Both the position numbers and the translations under genes were made by a program. A stretch of 7,374 nt of DNA. It comes from Acidobacteriota bacterium. GTDB taxonomy: Bacteria > Acidobacteriota > Blastocatellia > Pyrinomonadales > Pyrinomonadaceae. Below, piece after piece: positions 1 through 5,656 of the stretch (within the stretch, counting starts at the first letter, position 1; every line of letters begins with the position of its first letter). The DNA lies in assembly GCA_963169175.1 (NCBI GenBank), contig CAUJFK010000357.1:1-7374 (forward strand), given 5' to 3'. The notes under the pieces were generated by a model. The model did not search any database. It worked only from the letters and a program-made list of their open reading frames with translations, and had not been told where the DNA came from.

Positions 1-1
1 A

Positions 2-736
2 GTTCGGACCGTGTTCGTTCCGTTTTTCAACCTGCGAAGGTTTGACAACCAAAGCAAATGCGACTCGCGTCTTTCCCAGCTATTTGGAGATGAAGATTCC
101 GTTGTGGGTACCGCAACTGAACCGTCAGCCGTAGACGGAAATCCGGACAATCCACTCAGAAACCGACTTGGCGCATTTGGGGAGGACCCAACAAAGGGGG
201 TGATGCATTTGTTCTCAAATGCTACCGGAACCCCCCAAAGTGACAACACCGGTTTCGTAGGGAACCTCTACACGCCTGTAGGTTACTCAAATATAAAAGG
301 CAAAGCGGACGATTATTATATAAAGAATCCTGGAGAAAAACCGTGGTTGGACACTGTCTACAGTAACATTCAGGTGACGTATGCTGCCGGATCATTGGCC
401 GCTTTTGGCTACAAAGGTAACCTGACTATTTCGTTTATTCACGCTGGCCCGGTTTACAGTGCCAATCGGGTACCGAGTCCAATAAGGAACGGGCCTGTTC
501 GTGCAAACCGCACCCAGCTAATTGGAACGATTGGTGCTGACGGCAGCCCATATGATGGCGGCGGTGGTGGGGGGAATAGCGCCATAACTTACTATGGGAG
601 CAAAACAGATAAGAAGGAAAGTCGGTTTACCCCAACGGATTATATTCACAACCACGTAATTTTCTATAGGCGAAAGGGAGGCCGGCTGGTTGGAATCGAC
701 CCTCGTTCAGTTTTCTGTCACGACCTAGGATTTTAG
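2..736 (+). CDS. C-terminal tip of an RHS-type protein, M23-peptidase-like end (5'-partial)
   Basis: The frame is open through the left edge of the window, so this is probably the end of a longer protein and the GTG at 11 need not be a start. The visible 241 residues (numbered from position 11) contain a segment with a Cys-Asp then LFG (residues 17-25), a hydrophobic GVMHLF stretch (63-68), a beta-rich core ending in SFIHAG (141-146), a Gly-rich loop (183-188), and a final HNHVIFY (213-219) followed by GIDPRSVFC (228-236). The His-x-His plus hydrophobic strand resembles the C-terminal HxH motif of M23 (LytM) peptidases, and the preceding IGTIGADG resembles the glycine turn before it. From recall of RHS proteins in Acidobacteriota, this looks like a variable toxin or enzymatic tip. 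The displaced RHS core fragment at 1229-1627 supports that reading. Peptidoglycan hydrolysis is inference, and the first zinc-ligand motif (HxxxD) is not obvious. It could instead be a non-catalytic relative. Confidence 0.6.
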   Translation, partial: VRTVFVPFFNLRRFDNQSKCDSRLSQLFGDEDSVVGTATEPSAVDGNPDNPLRNRLGAFGEDPTKGVMHLFSNATGTPQSDNTGFVGNLYTPVGYSNIKGKADDYYIKNPGEKPWLDTVYSNIQVTYAAGSLAAFGYKGNLTISFIHAGPVYSANRVPSPIRNGPVRANRTQLIGTIGADGSPYDGGGGGGNSAITYYGSKTDKKESRFTPTDYIHNHVIFYRRKGGRLVGIDPRSVFCHDLGF

Positions 737-755
737 GTAGGAGTTGGAAACGATT

Positions 756-1187
756 ATGTATATTTTTGCGCTCCGGGTGAGCACTTGCGTACTTTTCGTT
801 GCAATCAATGCTCTCGGGCAATCTGGGATTGGTCAAACAGTTCGCTCCAATGGCGGGGCCAATTGCGAAAAAGTTACCGCGATCGTAGACAGCTTTATTC
901 AAGGGACACCAACGGCCAAAAACATTATCGTCATTGTGTATAAGGGCGGGTCGGAAAAGCGGAAGGACCTCGTGTCGCAAAGAATTAAATCGCTTCGGTC
1001 CTACTTCACCCTTGCTCTTAGGGGTTCGGACTATGCCCGACCATCTGGATCCGTTATCTTCGGAGTCTCAGATGAGACTTCCCCTGAAGGTAGAGTTGAC
1101 TTCTATGTTGATGGAGTGGTCGGGCTCCGGATTCTTTTCGAGAACAATTCACGCCTTGCGCTGTCGCCCTGCTACGGGCACGGTTGA
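756..1187 (+). CDS. Small exported protein, candidate immunity/accessory partner of the RHS tip
   Basis: This encodes 143 residues with an N-terminal signal peptide: a hydrophobic run at about 3-20 ends in Ala-Leu-Gly-Gln, so export across the inner membrane is expected. The mature part has two cysteines, Cys37 and Cys139, that could pair in the periplasm. It also has a charged segment, SEKRKDLVSQR, that precedes a Gly-Arg-Val-Asp-Phe-Tyr strand. That order (charged helix, then GRVxFY) recalls small proteins found beside RHS genes in Acidobacteriota and is faintly OmpA-C-like, but I do not recognise a named family. ATG 756 is preferred over TTG 744 because TAGGAG at 738-743 sits at a usable distance from ATG and directly abuts TTG. 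It begins 19 nt after the RHS tip stops, so the two are probably cotranscribed. A periplasmic immunity protein would make sense if the tip attacks the cell wall, but this role is inferred from position and the signal peptide only. Confidence 0.6.
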   Translation: MYIFALRVSTCVLFVAINALGQSGIGQTVRSNGGANCEKVTAIVDSFIQGTPTAKNIIVIVYKGGSEKRKDLVSQRIKSLRSYFTLALRGSDYARPSGSVIFGVSDETSPEGRVDFYVDGVVGLRILFENNSRLALSPCYGHG

Positions 1188-1228
1188 TGAGCAGCGTGCT
1201 ACCCGTGTATAAGATTTGGAGTGGATCA

Positions 1229-1627
1229 ATGTTTCTCGCTTGGTGTGAACTGGAACGCCCCCAGATTCCCCAAGCGAACGGGACGAAGAAGCAGACGAAT
1301 GTTTATACGGGCGAAGCTGTGATCGCGGAGCAGATGAGCTTTCCGGCGGATGCGCAGCATTCTACCGAATGGGGCTTTGTAAGCTGGAAGCACGAGGACC
1401 CTGTGACGGGAAGTTATAGCAGAAAGCGGGCGGACGGGACCGCGCCGACGGGCAGCGAGCCATTGCCGAACGCGGAGCTTGAGCCGCTCGGCGGCAGGAT
1501 ACCGGACGAAGACCCCTTCGACCCGACCATCCCGCCGCCCGCCGGCCTCCGCGACTTCCGCTACAACGGCGGCGACGTATTCCGCCCCGAATACGGCTGC
1601 ATAGTCGACGGCTGCGGCTTCTGCTAA
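1229..1627 (+). pseudogene. Displaced RHS core fragment with alternative C-terminus
   Basis: This is a 132-residue open frame that reads like an internal-to-C-terminal slice of an RHS protein. Residues 18-35 (NGTKKQTNVYTGEAVIAEQ region) and 50-63 (FVSWKHEDPVTGSY) match the strand pattern of the last RHS core repeats. They are followed by the Pro/Asp-rich linker EPLGGRIPDEDPFDP (85-99) and a short end containing CIVDGCGFC (124-132). In intact RHS proteins this segment joins the YD-repeat shell to the variable tip. Here it has no shell, so it looks like an orphan fragment left when a new tip was inserted upstream. ATG 1229 has GGAG at 1218-1221 with 7 nt spacing. An alternative ATG at 1187 overlaps the previous stop (TGATG) and would add 14 residues. 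It is visibly richer in GC than the two genes before it. It could still be translated as a short protein, but no independent function is evident. The RHS assignment is from recalled family sequence, not a search. Confidence 0.6.
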
Positions 1628-1642
1628 TGGCCGAAAACCCAG

Positions 1643-1680
1643 ACCACGAAAGGCACGGAACAAGACCGAAACGCACGAAA
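1643..1680 (+). repeat. Intergenic CCACGAAA-type repeat, copy 1
   Basis: This stretch begins 16 nt after the RHS fragment stops and is built from variants of CACGAAA and CCGAAA about every 10-12 nt. The same words recur at 1799-1847 and 2436-2478 in the same orientation, and inverted at 1737-1779. Open frames reading across it give low-complexity products and are not genes. Confidence 0.6.
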
Positions 1681-1690
1681 TAGGCCCTGA

Positions 1691-1743
1691 ATGCGGGAGC
1701 CCGCCCGTAGTAAGGGCTTAATAGACACGTGCGGGCTATTTTT
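1691..1743 (+). terminator. Hairpin with T-run, possible terminator or mobile small repeat
   Basis: Arms AGCCCGC (1698-1704) and GCGGGCT (1731-1737) pair perfectly over 7 bp around a 26-nt loop and are followed by a run of T at 1739-1743. The position, just after the end of the + strand RHS cassette, fits a rho-independent terminator, although the loop is long. A second reading is that GCGGGAGCCCGC (1693-1704), itself nearly palindromic, is part of a dispersed intergenic repeat. Only one copy occurs in this window. Confidence 0.4.
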
Positions 1744-1840
1744 CGTGGATTTCATGTCTTCGTTTCGTGATTTTCGTGGGAATGGCCGAAGAACCTGACC
1801 ACGAAATCCGCGAAATAAAACCGAAATCCACGAAATAAGA
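1737..1840. repeat. Long imperfect inverted repeat of CCACGAAA units
   Basis: The left arm at about 1737-1779 (TTTCGTGG-type words) is the imperfect reverse complement of the right arm at about 1799-1840 (CCACGAAAT-type words). A roughly 20-nt spacer with GGCCGAAGAACC separates them. The innermost 10 bp, GATTTTCGTGG against CCACGAAATC, pair with one bulged T, and GTGGATTT/AAATCCAC pairs again further out. It could form a large cruciform or RNA hairpin in the spacer between the convergent RHS fragment and msrB, where it may act as a bidirectional terminator. The remaining gene-free sequence of this spacer (1628-1876) shows nothing else. Confidence 0.6.
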
Positions 1841-1876
1841 CCGAAATGCAGACGCCCGCTTTTGCAGCATGACGCG

Positions 1877-2347
1877 CTAGCTCTTTTGCGGAATATCCTT
1901 GCCTTTATCAAAGAATTCGAGTGAAGCGGAGTTAAGGCAATATCTTTGGCCGGTTGGCGGGGGGCCGTCGGGGAAGACGTGGCCTTGGTGCGAGCCGCAA
2001 CGGGTGCAGCGGATCTCGGTGCGGCGCATGCCGTGGCTCGTGTCGTCGATATGGGCGAGGTGATCTTTGTCGAACGGGGCGTAGAACGATGGCCAGCCCG
2101 TGCCGGAGTGGAATTTGTGTTCCGAGGTGAACAGCGGCAGGCCGCAGAGGCGGCAGGCGTACGCGCCGTCGAGATGGTTGTCGAGCAAAGTGCCGCAGAA
2201 TGGCGCTTCGGTGCCGTGGTCGAGAAGAATTCGGCGCTCTTCATCGGTCAGGCCAGCGGCGAGGCGATCGATCGTCTCGTTATCGAGCGGCGTAACGTCA
2301 TAACCAGACGCGGAAAGGCGTTTTTCTGTTTTTGCGGATGTGCTCAT
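1877..2347 (-). CDS. msrB: Peptide-methionine (R)-S-oxide reductase MsrB
   Basis: The enzyme reduces the R-epimer of methionine sulfoxide in proteins back to methionine, usually with thioredoxin as electron donor. The 156-residue product has the family's full single-domain length and motifs: GTEAPF at 45-50, zinc-binding pairs Cys65/Cys68 and Cys114/Cys117, GTGWPSFYAP at 82-91, GHVFPDGP at 122-129, and the catalytic RYCLNSASL with Cys137. Cys51 is a possible resolving cysteine. No signal peptide is seen, so it is cytoplasmic. The frame stays open upstream to 2440, but that extension is not protein-like and lacks conserved motifs, so ATG at 2347 is chosen. A GGAG lies only 2 nt from this ATG, while a good -10 lies 6 nt upstream, so the mRNA may be leaderless. 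It is on the same strand as the regulator gene but 180 nt away, with its own promoter candidate, so co-regulation is not implied. Confidence 0.95.
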   Translation of the reverse strand: MSTSAKTEKRLSASGYDVTPLDNETIDRLAAGLTDEERRILLDHGTEAPFCGTLLDNHLDGAYACRLCGLPLFTSEHKFHSGTGWPSFYAPFDKDHLAHIDDTSHGMRRTEIRCTRCGSHQGHVFPDGPPPTGQRYCLNSASLEFFDKGKDIPQKS

Positions 2348-2353
2348 AGCTCC

Positions 2354-2382
2354 ATTGTAAGAAATTGGATGCGGAATTGAAA
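2354..2382 (-). promoter_or_regulatory. Candidate msrB promoter, possibly leaderless
   Basis: Read on the minus strand, TTTCAA (2377-2382) and TACAAT (2354-2359) are separated by 17 nt. The -10 matches the TATAAT consensus at five of six positions, the -35 at only three of six. Only 6 nt separate the -10 from the msrB ATG, so transcription would begin at or beside the A of ATG. This would explain the poorly spaced Shine-Dalgarno. Confidence 0.4.
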
Positions 2383-2435
2383 TGCCTGTGCTTTGCGGGG
2401 GCGGGTAGAATCTAACAGAACAGAATAAAACCGGG

Positions 2436-2478
2436 ACCACGAAAAAGTCCGAAAGAAGCCGCGAAAATGCACGAAAGC
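2436..2478 (+). repeat. Intergenic CCACGAAA-type repeat, copy 3
   Basis: This is a further run of ACCACGAAA, CCGAAA, GCGAAA and CACGAAA words in the spacer between the regulator gene and msrB, in the same orientation as the copy at 1643. Presence in both spacers flanking msrB suggests a dispersed intergenic element rather than a msrB-specific signal. Confidence 0.5.
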
Positions 2479-2527
2479 AGAAATAGAGGCTTCGGCAGGA
2501 GATGTTTGAGCGGTTGAATATTACGCA

Positions 2528-4669
2528 CTATTTTAGGCCCTTAAAGAGGATGGCGTCGTGTTTCCAGCCGCCTTCGACGAGGACGAAGCTCTTTTCGTCA
2601 GGGGACAGGCCGAGGCCGGCCGTTTCGCTGATGTCGAGCGGGCCGAGATCGCGGAGTTTGGTTGGCTGGCCGCCGTCGAACGGCTGTTTGTAGAGAATAT
2701 TCTCGCGGCCAACGCCCTGAGAGGCAACGTAGATAAACGAACGTTCTCCGGGCAGCCAACCGATCTCGATCACGTCAATAGCGCCGTCGGGCAAGCCATA
2801 AGTTTTCACGTTCCTGCCGTCAGACGTCGAGGCAGCGGCCAGGACAGGCCTTGGGCCGGTATCTTCAACAAAAGCAACTATCGATCCGTCGGACGTAAAT
2901 CCGAACCGCGAACGGCCGCGATCGAGCACCGCTCGTTCCTGGCCATTCTCAAGCGAAATTGCCCAAAGCCTTCCTGTAATCGCGTGGCGATAGAACAGCG
3001 ACTTTCCGTCAGGCGTGGCAAACATTGGCATTCCGCCGTTCGTTTGCGTCACCTGACGCTGATCGCTGCCATCCATTCGCATTCGCCAAACGTGGGCCTC
3101 GCCGGTGCGGTTGGATGAGAAGTAAGCCAGTTTCCCGTCGGGTGCGGCTATCGGCAGCCTGTCGTCGGCGGGATCGTTGGTCAGTTGACGCTGCGAACCG
3201 CCGTCGGAGCTCATGCACCAGATCTCGTCGTTGCCGGACCTGACCGATGAAAAGAGGATCGTCCCGTCGGGCCCGACCGCAGCGTTCGATGCGTCCGCCA
3301 GGAGCTGCTTTTCACTCTGGCCGTTCAGATCAAGGCGATAGGCATTAAAGTCTTGCTCGATCTGCGTCGCAACCAACGCCGAGCCTGCCCGGTCGAGGCT
3401 GAGGACGGAATACGTCCCCGAATCTCTTGTAAGCGGTTCCGCTGTGCCACCGTTGGCGATCTTCCAGATACGAAAGGCCTTGTTTGGAATGCGCGACGCC
3501 GTCGCCAGCAGGCCGGAACGGTCAGGCAGCCAGGCGATGCTTTTTATGTTGAAGAATCTCTCAGAAGTTAACTCGCGCTCGGCACCGCCAGTCAGCGGGA
3601 TCTCCATCAGGCGAAATTCGCTTGCCTGGTTTCGCGATTGCCCGACCGCAAAAGCGATGCTCAAACCGTCGGGCGAGATCTCATTATCCGCGATCCTGAT
3701 CGGGCCCGGTCGCGATACCAGCTTTTTTTGATCTGCTAGGTTTGCCGCATCAGCGATCCATAACGAGCAGTAGTCCTCATTAGTGTGGGCGCAGCGCACG
3801 AACGAGATCTTCCGACCGTCGGGGGAAACACTCAGCCAACCTTCTGTCCCCGACAATATCTTTTCGGGAATGCCGCCGCGAACCGGTACGCGATAAATAT
3901 CGATCTCACCGTCACCGCTTTCTGAACCGCGGCTGTAATAAAGCTGGCCTGCGTCCGGCGAGAATGTGATGTCGTAGTAAATACCTTCGGAAGGCGGGAT
4001 CAATTCGATGTTGGTGGACGACGCAAGCTGTCGAAGCCAAAGGCTGTGTTTTGATCCCTTCCGGTTCGAGTAAACGATGCTTTGCCCATCCGGGGAGATT
4101 GCGGCGGTAAAGACGTTGCCGGTAGTTGAAAGTTTCTCAGAGGCAAAATCGGATGTAAGAATGGACGGCCCACGGGTTGGTACTCCGGGCATAAGATACC
4201 AAATGCCCGCAGCCAGGACCGCGGCAAGCAAAACGCCTGCTGCCGCAAACTGCCACGCCGGACGGCCCGCTGTATTGATCGCGCCGTCCGGCGTTTCGGT
4301 CGAGTCCGAGGCGGCAACATCCGTGAGCGGTGAAACCGGCGGCTCTAAAATCTCTTCTACATCTGCAACAAACCGATAGCCGCGTCGCGGAACAGTCTCG
4401 ATGAAGGCCGGAGCCTGCGCATCATCACCGAGCGCTTTGCGAAGCTGCCGGATGTTGTATGAGATATTGCCCTCTTCGACAAAACTGTCAGGCCACACCT
4501 CGGCGAACAGTTTTTCTTTCGAGACGATCCGGCCGTGCTCGCGGACCAGGACGAGCAGCATCTCAAACATCTTTGGAGTGATCGGAATATCACTGCCGTT
4601 ACTCCGTAACCCACCGTCGTCCGGCCGAAGCTCGAAATCTCCGAATCTGTATAAATGCTGCTCGCTCAA
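2528..4669 (-). CDS. Membrane-bound one-component regulator: winged helix, TM, TolB-like PD40 propeller
   Basis: The 713-residue protein begins with an OmpR/PhoB-type winged-helix DNA-binding domain (about 5-104). This includes the ITPKMFEMLLVLVREHGRIVSKEKLFAEVWP region, the recognition-helix part NISYNIRQLRKALGD, and the wing strand ETVPRRGYRFV. A linker follows, then one membrane helix (about 139-160), and then a long periplasmic part with repeated PD40 motifs: SPDG at 192, 282 and 332, SPDA at 237, GPDG at 467, APDG at 509, TPDG at 552, TSDG at 592 and SPDE at 689. This is a CadC/ToxR-like layout with a TolB-type beta-propeller as the likely sensor, common in Acidobacteriota. There is no receiver domain, so it is not a response regulator. 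The start is TTG at 4669; an in-frame TAA lies one codon upstream, and there is no other candidate start before the conserved domain. Its ligand is unknown. It probably binds the TCTAA arrays in its own promoter region and upstream of the divergent genes. Confidence 0.85.
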   Translation of the reverse strand: MSEQHLYRFGDFELRPDDGGLRSNGSDIPITPKMFEMLLVLVREHGRIVSKEKLFAEVWPDSFVEEGNISYNIRQLRKALGDDAQAPAFIETVPRRGYRFVADVEEILEPPVSPLTDVAASDSTETPDGAINTAGRPAWQFAAAGVLLAAVLAAGIWYLMPGVPTRGPSILTSDFASEKLSTTGNVFTAAISPDGQSIVYSNRKGSKHSLWLRQLASSTNIELIPPSEGIYYDITFSPDAGQLYYSRGSESGDGEIDIYRVPVRGGIPEKILSGTEGWLSVSPDGRKISFVRCAHTNEDYCSLWIADAANLADQKKLVSRPGPIRIADNEISPDGLSIAFAVGQSRNQASEFRLMEIPLTGGAERELTSERFFNIKSIAWLPDRSGLLATASRIPNKAFRIWKIANGGTAEPLTRDSGTYSVLSLDRAGSALVATQIEQDFNAYRLDLNGQSEKQLLADASNAAVGPDGTILFSSVRSGNDEIWCMSSDGGSQRQLTNDPADDRLPIAAPDGKLAYFSSNRTGEAHVWRMRMDGSDQRQVTQTNGGMPMFATPDGKSLFYRHAITGRLWAISLENGQERAVLDRGRSRFGFTSDGSIVAFVEDTGPRPVLAAASTSDGRNVKTYGLPDGAIDVIEIGWLPGERSFIYVASQGVGRENILYKQPFDGGQPTKLRDLGPLDISETAGLGLSPDEKSFVLVEGGWKHDAILFKGLK

Positions 4670-4682
4670 TCTTTACGACCTG

Positions 4683-4720
4683 TCTAAGAACTCTCTAATC
4701 GAACTCTAACACCATTCTAA
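4683..4720 (+). promoter_or_regulatory. Operator array A: four TCTAA at exact 11-bp period
   Basis: TCTAA occurs at 4683, 4694, 4705 and 4716, exactly 11 bp apart. The bases between are variable, with GAAC or GAAT often preceding or following. Tandem direct half-sites with an 11-bp repeat are the hallmark of OmpR/PhoB-type winged helices (the Pho box is the standard example). The array lies 14 to 51 nt upstream of the regulator's TTG start and overlaps its likely -10, suggesting negative autoregulation. Confidence 0.7.
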
Positions 4721-4742
4721 AGTCGGAAAAGTGCAAAAACAA
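4714..4742 (-). promoter_or_regulatory. Candidate promoter of the regulator gene
   Basis: On the minus strand, TTGTTT (4737-4742) is followed after exactly 17 nt by TAGAAT (4714-4719), five of six matches to the -10 consensus. Transcription would begin near 4707, giving a leader of about 40 nt. The -10 lies inside the fourth TCTAA of array A and the other three repeats cover the start point and leader, so bound protein would block transcription. Confidence 0.4.
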
Positions 4743-4913
4743 CGGCGGATCGCGTTCGTTTGCTCGGTTAGTGCGAAATCATAGCACAAACCTTGCGGGA
4801 CGGCCGTGATAGGGAAGTGACGTTGGCCGCTTGCCTGAACGATCGGATATGGAGATGCAAGCATGCAACCGGAGCTTTGGCCGTGGCTGTTCAAGGTATA
4901 GCCATTTGTTTCG

Positions 4914-4951
4914 TCTAACCGAATTCTAAAGGAACTCTAATTTGGTTCTAA
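4914..4951 (+). promoter_or_regulatory. Operator array B: four TCTAA at exact 11-bp period
   Basis: TCTAA occurs at 4914, 4925, 4936 and 4947, again exactly 11 bp apart and in the same orientation as array A. It ends about 120 nt before the Hcp-family start, a position from which an OmpR-type activator could contact RNA polymerase. A weak -10-like TAGTTT at 4975-4980 lies 23 nt after the last TCTAA, similar to the layout of PhoB-activated promoters, but this promoter is uncertain. Confidence 0.7.
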
Positions 4952-5070
4952 AGACGAAGAGCGGTCGGTGAGTGTAGTTTCACAACTTTGGGTTCACCGT
5001 CAGCGGCACGGAACGGCTCCGCGGGCGACACGGAAAGCGTGGAAAGGACCGGAGTGGAGGAAAGTGCACG

Positions 5071-5511
5071 ATGAACAGATCTATGTTCCTGAGGCTTGAT
5101 GGTGTAGAAGGCGATTCAGAAAGGCCGCGCCATGTCGGATCGATCGAGATAAGAGGGTTTACATGGGGAAACGAACTTCGGCCGCTGTCCGGCTCGATGA
5201 TCGGGCCGGGAAAGATAAAGATCCGGGACCTGACGTTGTTCAAACAGCCGGACATTTCATCGCCCGTCTTAAGGTGGGCAAGTTCGTCAGGAAAGAATTT
5301 CGCCGAAGCCGCGGTAACGGTGGAAGAGTATTCGCCGACCGGCTCGTTGGTCGGGACCACGGTGATCGAAATGGAATCGGTCCAGGTCGGTACTGTCACC
5401 GCGGCGGGCGTTGCACCTGATTCGGCCATGACGGAGGCGGTCGTGCTCAACTTTGCCAACTACAAACTGTCCCGGCACTCAGCTGAACGCCTGGAGCCGG
5501 CCAGAAATTAA
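5071..5511 (+). CDS. Hcp-family (type VI secretion tube-like) protein
   Basis: The 146-residue product has the length and strand order of the Hcp1/DUF796 family, whose members form hexameric rings that stack into the T6SS inner tube. The N-terminal MFLRLDGVEGDS (5-16) followed by VGSIEIRGFTWG (22-33) matches the usual 'lkldGikGes...G.iei.sfswg' opening. The centre, IKIRDLTLFKQPDISSPVL (49-67), and the end, EAVVLNFANYKLS (122-134), match the family's middle and last strands. There is no signal peptide. ATG 5071 has GGAGG at 5056-5060, spacing 10; a second ATG at 5083 would start just before the conserved opening. No TssB, TssC, VgrG, PAAR or other T6SS gene is visible, so this is an orphan Hcp within the window and may be an effector carrier or a repurposed ring protein. 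It is first in a run of same-strand genes downstream of array B. Confidence 0.85.
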   Translation: MNRSMFLRLDGVEGDSERPRHVGSIEIRGFTWGNELRPLSGSMIGPGKIKIRDLTLFKQPDISSPVLRWASSSGKNFAEAAVTVEEYSPTGSLVGTTVIEMESVQVGTVTAAGVAPDSAMTEAVVLNFANYKLSRHSAERLEPARN

Positions 5512-5527
5512 CAGAGGAGAACTGGGA

Positions 5528-5584
5528 ATGAACAGGATAAGGAAGATCATTAATTCGGCGGGCGCTGAGTCCAAGGCTAACTGA
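5528..5584 (+). CDS. 18-codon mini-ORF after the Hcp gene
   Basis: ATG 5528 opens an 18-residue basic peptide, MNRIRKIINSAGAESKAN, ending in TGA. AGGAG at 5515-5519 is spaced 8 nt from the ATG, a proper ribosome site, and the frame starts 16 nt after the Hcp stop. It may be a small peptide, a leader peptide for the next gene, or the remnant of a lost gene start. No family is recognised. Confidence 0.3.
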   Translation: MNRIRKIINSAGAESKAN

Positions 5585-5656
5585 TCGGTCGATCAAGTTT
5601 CAAAGTAAGAATGATCGTGATCAAAAGATCAAAAACAACAGGAGGTTATAAATACA

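Larger units (their letters stand above)
4670..5070. other. Divergent intergenic control region
   Basis: These 401 bp separate the regulator (leftward) from the Hcp-family gene (rightward). They hold two TCTAA arrays (4683-4720 and 4914-4951), a promoter candidate for the regulator, and between them about 190 bp with no convincing gene. An open frame on the minus strand at 4706-4894 has no Shine-Dalgarno, no motif and an odd composition, and is rejected. The part from 4958 to 5055 is the likely leader of the Hcp gene and shows only a small hairpin, CGGA/TCCG, at about 5008-5020. Confidence 0.7.

Noticed and set aside
1226..1663. Minus-strand open frame opposite the RHS fragment
   Set aside because: It is Ala/Arg-rich antisense sequence; the plus frame carries RHS-like motifs.
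1624..2244. 206-codon minus-strand open frame overlapping msrB and the repeats
   Set aside because: It reads through the CCACGAAA repeats, giving FRGFRG-type low-complexity sequence, and conflicts with the certain msrB frame.
2348..2440. N-terminal extension of msrB to 2440
   Set aside because: The extension is not protein-like, crosses the promoter candidate, and the 156-residue form already has full family length.
2558..3118. 186-codon plus-strand open frame inside the regulator
   Set aside because: It is a shadow of the PD40 propeller gene with no ribosome site or motif.
4706..4894. 62-codon open frame on the minus strand in the divergent spacer
   Set aside because: It overlaps the operator and promoter, has no ribosome site, and the peptide has no recognisable motif.
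4683..4951. TCTAA arrays as a CRISPR or minisatellite
   Set aside because: The repeat unit is 5 bp with 6-bp variable gaps, far too short for CRISPR, and the gaps are not conserved as in a minisatellite; the promoter setting fits an operator.
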